Shown here: positions 61,499 to 64,000 of the stretch, piece by piece
Layout of the letters: the number at the start of each line of letters is the position of its first letter
Numbering within the stretch: position 1 is the stretch's first letter
Source: Apium graveolens
Lineage: Eukaryota; Streptophyta; Magnoliopsida; Apiales; Apiaceae
Assembly: GCF_009905375.1 (NCBI RefSeq)
Contig: NC_133647.1
Span: forward strand, 6,200,294-6,264,293
Reading direction: 5' to 3'
Length of the DNA stretch: 64,000 nt
The notes under the pieces: model-generated
Told to the model about the DNA's origin: nothing
Database searches by the model: none
Seen by the model: only the letters and a program-made list of their open reading frames with translations
Translations under genes and position numbers: made by a program

Positions 61499-61507
61499 AT
61501 CCTTAAC

Positions 61508-61839
61508 CGGGATCTTATTTCTTAGGTTTCCTTAACCTTTCTCAATACATTATATTCCTTTTATGATCCTCTCTTATAATCCTTGAATTTAAATCCTTTT
61601 TATTCTGTTACCTTATACTCAATTCCTTCTGTATCTGGTAGATTTCTGGGAAAAATCAAAGTGTTCGGATTTGGATTCTGACGATCTTTACATACACTTA
61701 TATACCATATAGAGTACTAATAAAATCTCAGAATATCCATAACATAACCCCTACATAGTGTGGCATGAAAAGTTTTCTCATTCAGAAAAAACACTATTCA
61801 TAAGGGTTTCAAAAATTTCCAAAAATTGGGGTTATTACA
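61508..61839 (-). repeat. Partial 3' LTR of element A2, 332 bp
   Basis: Matches 505-833 and 9674-10006. TGTAATAACCCC starts at 61839 on the minus strand. The left end at CCGGGATC is not an LTR terminus. Confidence 0.93.
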
Positions 61840-64000
61840 GTCTCCCCTCCTTTAAAGGATTCCGTCCCGGAATCAAATAGAAAATGAATAGGGATACTCT
61901 CTTAGCATTGCACTTTCTAACTCTCGAGTAAATTTTCCCACATTGTGGTTCTACCTTCAAACTCTGACTAGTTTGATAACCCTTTTCCTAAGCAATTGTT
62001 CCTTTTTCAATCTATAACCCTTCCTGGTTGCTCCATATAGGTTACGTCGGGTTGCGTGTCTATGTGCTCATATGCCCCTATTTATCTGGCATCCGAATTA
62101 TACTTCCTTAACATTGATACGTGGAACACGTTATGAACTTGCTACATGTTCGGGGGTAGGGCTAGCTCATATGCTAACTTCCTAATACGTTTAGTATATC
62201 CAAGGGTCCAACAAATTGTGGACTTAGCTTTCCTTTCTTTCCGAACCTCATCAATTCTTTTCAAGGGAATACTTTTAACAATACAAGGTTCCCCCTTCAT
62301 ACTGTTTGTCCTTTCATTGTCAAACCAGCATACTTCTTATGCCCATCTTGGGCTACTACCTGCCGTCCTCTGATTAAATCTATTATATCCCTGGTCCTTT
62401 GGACTACTGCGGGTCCGAGCATCTTGTGCTCTACAGCTTCATCCTAACATAAGGGAGATCGACATTGTCTTCCCTCAAGGATCTCATACGGCGATATCTC
62501 GATACTGACATACGATCGATTATCGTAAGAAAACTCAATCCGCGTTCAGTGACCATTCCAAATTTCTTTCAAGTCTATTGCACAGACTCTCATTATAGCT
62601 TTTAGCATTAGAGCTTTTGCTTCTCAATACCCATTCTTTTCCAGTTCGTAATCGCTACTACCTTCCTTTCCTAATATTATACTGGTTATACTTTTGCTCG
62701 TTAGCATTCTATAAACTTTTAATAACCACGTCAACCTTAGTATCACAAACGCGTTAGAAACGGAATACCACCGTACTGATACTACTTCCTTTAGCTGCTT
62801 CCATCTTCGAAAGCTTGATCCATCATATAGAAGTAAAGGAATTTATTGAGAGATCACTATGATCATGAACACTTGTTACATTGCATAGTTAGTACAGAAG
62901 GTGGCCAGCCTTTAGTACTTGACAAGCAATTAAACAACATGTGGTATCCTACTAGGCTTCTATCACACAGATAGATAGTCATTCAACAATACCTCCCCTT
63001 CTGGAAGGGTTGTTCTTCTCATCTTATATGAAATGAAAAGAAGAGAAAAGAACGAATTGAAAAGAATTGTATATATGAAAAAATAAATATACTGCCACAA
63101 AATATCTAGCTTGGAACCTACCTCTGAACTATAGAGGTTTGTCATAGGAGAACAAAATATATGTGTATATATATCAACATCAAGTATTATCGCATCACAT
63201 TTCGCATGCTTAAATATTTTTGCTATTCCGTCCATCATTCTATGGACCCATGCTCTTCCTCGAGCTTATACACAATCACCTTTGAAACTCCCTCGATATC
63301 GAAAATCGAATCTGGGATCTCATTCTAGACATCATCGTTACTAGAATTCTATGCGTGCACCGCAACCTTCCTCATATAGTAATACGACTCTCTTTTCATA
63401 AGAGGAAATAAATATTCAATAGGTAGATATTCTACTTAATTAGTCTATCAATGATAACTTATACACTACCACGACCCGATTAGTGGTACTCAATCTCAAC
63501 ATCCATTCCAATACAACTCTCACGGTTGTAATCAGCTCATTACTTGCAGAATCATTGCTGCTTTACTATGGTCCACCACTGACCTACTGTCGTCATTCAC
63601 TTCCCATGAAATCTTAATATCTAACCATACGGAGTCCATACATATCATATCGAATTCTTCTAAAGAGTTAACATAATCACCATTCATAATTCATGAAGAA
63701 CACTCCAAATTCTGACATACTTTCATGACATGAAGCATATAAAATTGTAGAAGAGTTTCAATCAAAGCACTGATAGCAGGTTAATACCATTCTTAATCAT
63801 ATGCCTTCAATAGAAGACTTAACTCAAAGGTTCGTCTAGTCCTTTTTAAAACATGGTCCTGGCTTATCTCAAGATAGTATCTTCTGAGATAGATAGCCCG
63901 CACATGGCGATTACACGAATTAAACCTTTACTAACTACTATTACGGTTGGGTATTGCACAGTCATCAGAAGGAATGTCAATCTTCTAAACCATAATACAA
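61840..64000 (-). pseudogene. Decayed integrase/chromodomain and pol remnant of element A2
   Basis: Copy of 834-2995. Integrase C-terminal and chromodomain remnants lie at about 61857-62630, followed by the same unreadable pol decay. A C-run indel near 62292 shortens one accidental ORF relative to the copy at 1140. No functional frame. Confidence 0.75.

Larger units (their letters stand above)
52773..61507 (-). mobile_element. Element H: Tat-type Ty3/gypsy element with an antisense gene, 5' end lost
   Basis: On the minus strand: pol from RT to integrase (61498-58266), a motif-rich spacer, a spliced gene on the opposite strand (54536-57290), PPT (53560-53545) and 3' LTR (53544-52773 and 29461-29033). 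Gag, protease, 5' LTR and PBS are missing: the element ends abruptly at about 61507 against A2. The RNase H plus extra RNase H plus integrase order places it in Tat. The palindromic motif GGACGCGTCC occurs dozens of times outside pol. Confidence 0.88.
61508..64000 (-). mobile_element. Element A2: second copy of element A, truncated at its 3' end
   Basis: 61508-64000 matches 505-2995 almost base for base (offset about 61005) with scattered substitutions and small indels. It includes LTR, PPT and the same scrambled and decayed internal sequence, in the same orientation. The LTR starts properly at 61839 but breaks off at 61508 in mid-LTR against Tat element H. The element continues past the right edge of the window. 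Confidence 0.93.

Noticed and set aside
1..64000. Matching ends of the window as evidence of a circular molecule
   Set aside because: The two copies (505-2995 and 61508-64000) differ by scattered substitutions and indels, and the right copy is truncated at 61508. They are two copies of one transposon family.

Overview
This is a block of nested transposable elements from a plant nuclear genome. I found no host gene, rRNA, tRNA or CRISPR. The element set is Tekay-type chromovirus, Tat-type Ty3 with a second RNase H, a SIRE/Maximus-type Copia, a short-gag Copia and a CACTA transposon. With AT-rich spacers and many nonsense codons of the C-to-T type, it suggests heterochromatin of a eudicot with a retrotransposon-rich genome. 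I cannot name the species from the sequence alone. Element names A to I below are mine. || Layout, left to right. (A) 1-10006, minus strand: a rearranged, decayed Tekay-like Ty3 element. It has a 5' LTR (6411-10006), PBS, scrambled gag/pol remains, PPT and the start of its 3' LTR (1-833). (B) 10007-20750, minus: a SIRE-like Copia with LTR, PBS, gag, pol and a long extra ORF, into which A inserted. (C) 20751-28138, plus: a Tekay-like element whose gag zinc-knuckle codons were split by B. Its protease-RT-RNase H-integrase-chromodomain region and 3.9 kb 3' LTR follow. (D) 28247-29032: the left end of a CACTA transposon, cut by H. (H) 29033-29461 plus 52773-61507, minus: a Tat-type element carrying a spliced gene on the opposite strand. 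(I) 29462-30264 plus 49352-52767: a solo chromovirus-type LTR inserted in the 3' LTR of H, flanked by the duplicated 5-mer GTTCA. (G) 43115-49351, minus: a second Tat element inserted in I. (F) 30265-43114, minus: a Copia in a three-LTR, two-internal-region tandem, inserted just after the G integrase stop. (A2) 61508-64000, minus: a second copy of element A, joined abruptly to the truncated 5' end of H. || Nesting order from this layout: D was hit by H, H by I, I by G, G by F. Separately, C was hit by B and B by A. Two junctions (30264/30265 and 61507/61508) lack LTR termini and look like deletion or recombination scars. || The most unusual signal is that several unrelated elements each carry a private family of short dispersed motifs, often arranged as close pairs. 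B has ATCCGTTGA/TCAACGGAT. H has the palindrome GGACGCGTCC. F has CGGCTGTAGCACGAACCG and GTAACGCATTC. D has ACATCGGTT. In B and H the motifs run through LTR, noncoding and coding sequence. H also has an antisense gene with its own TATA box and recognisable introns. Almost every ORF is broken, so most genes are called pseudogenes.
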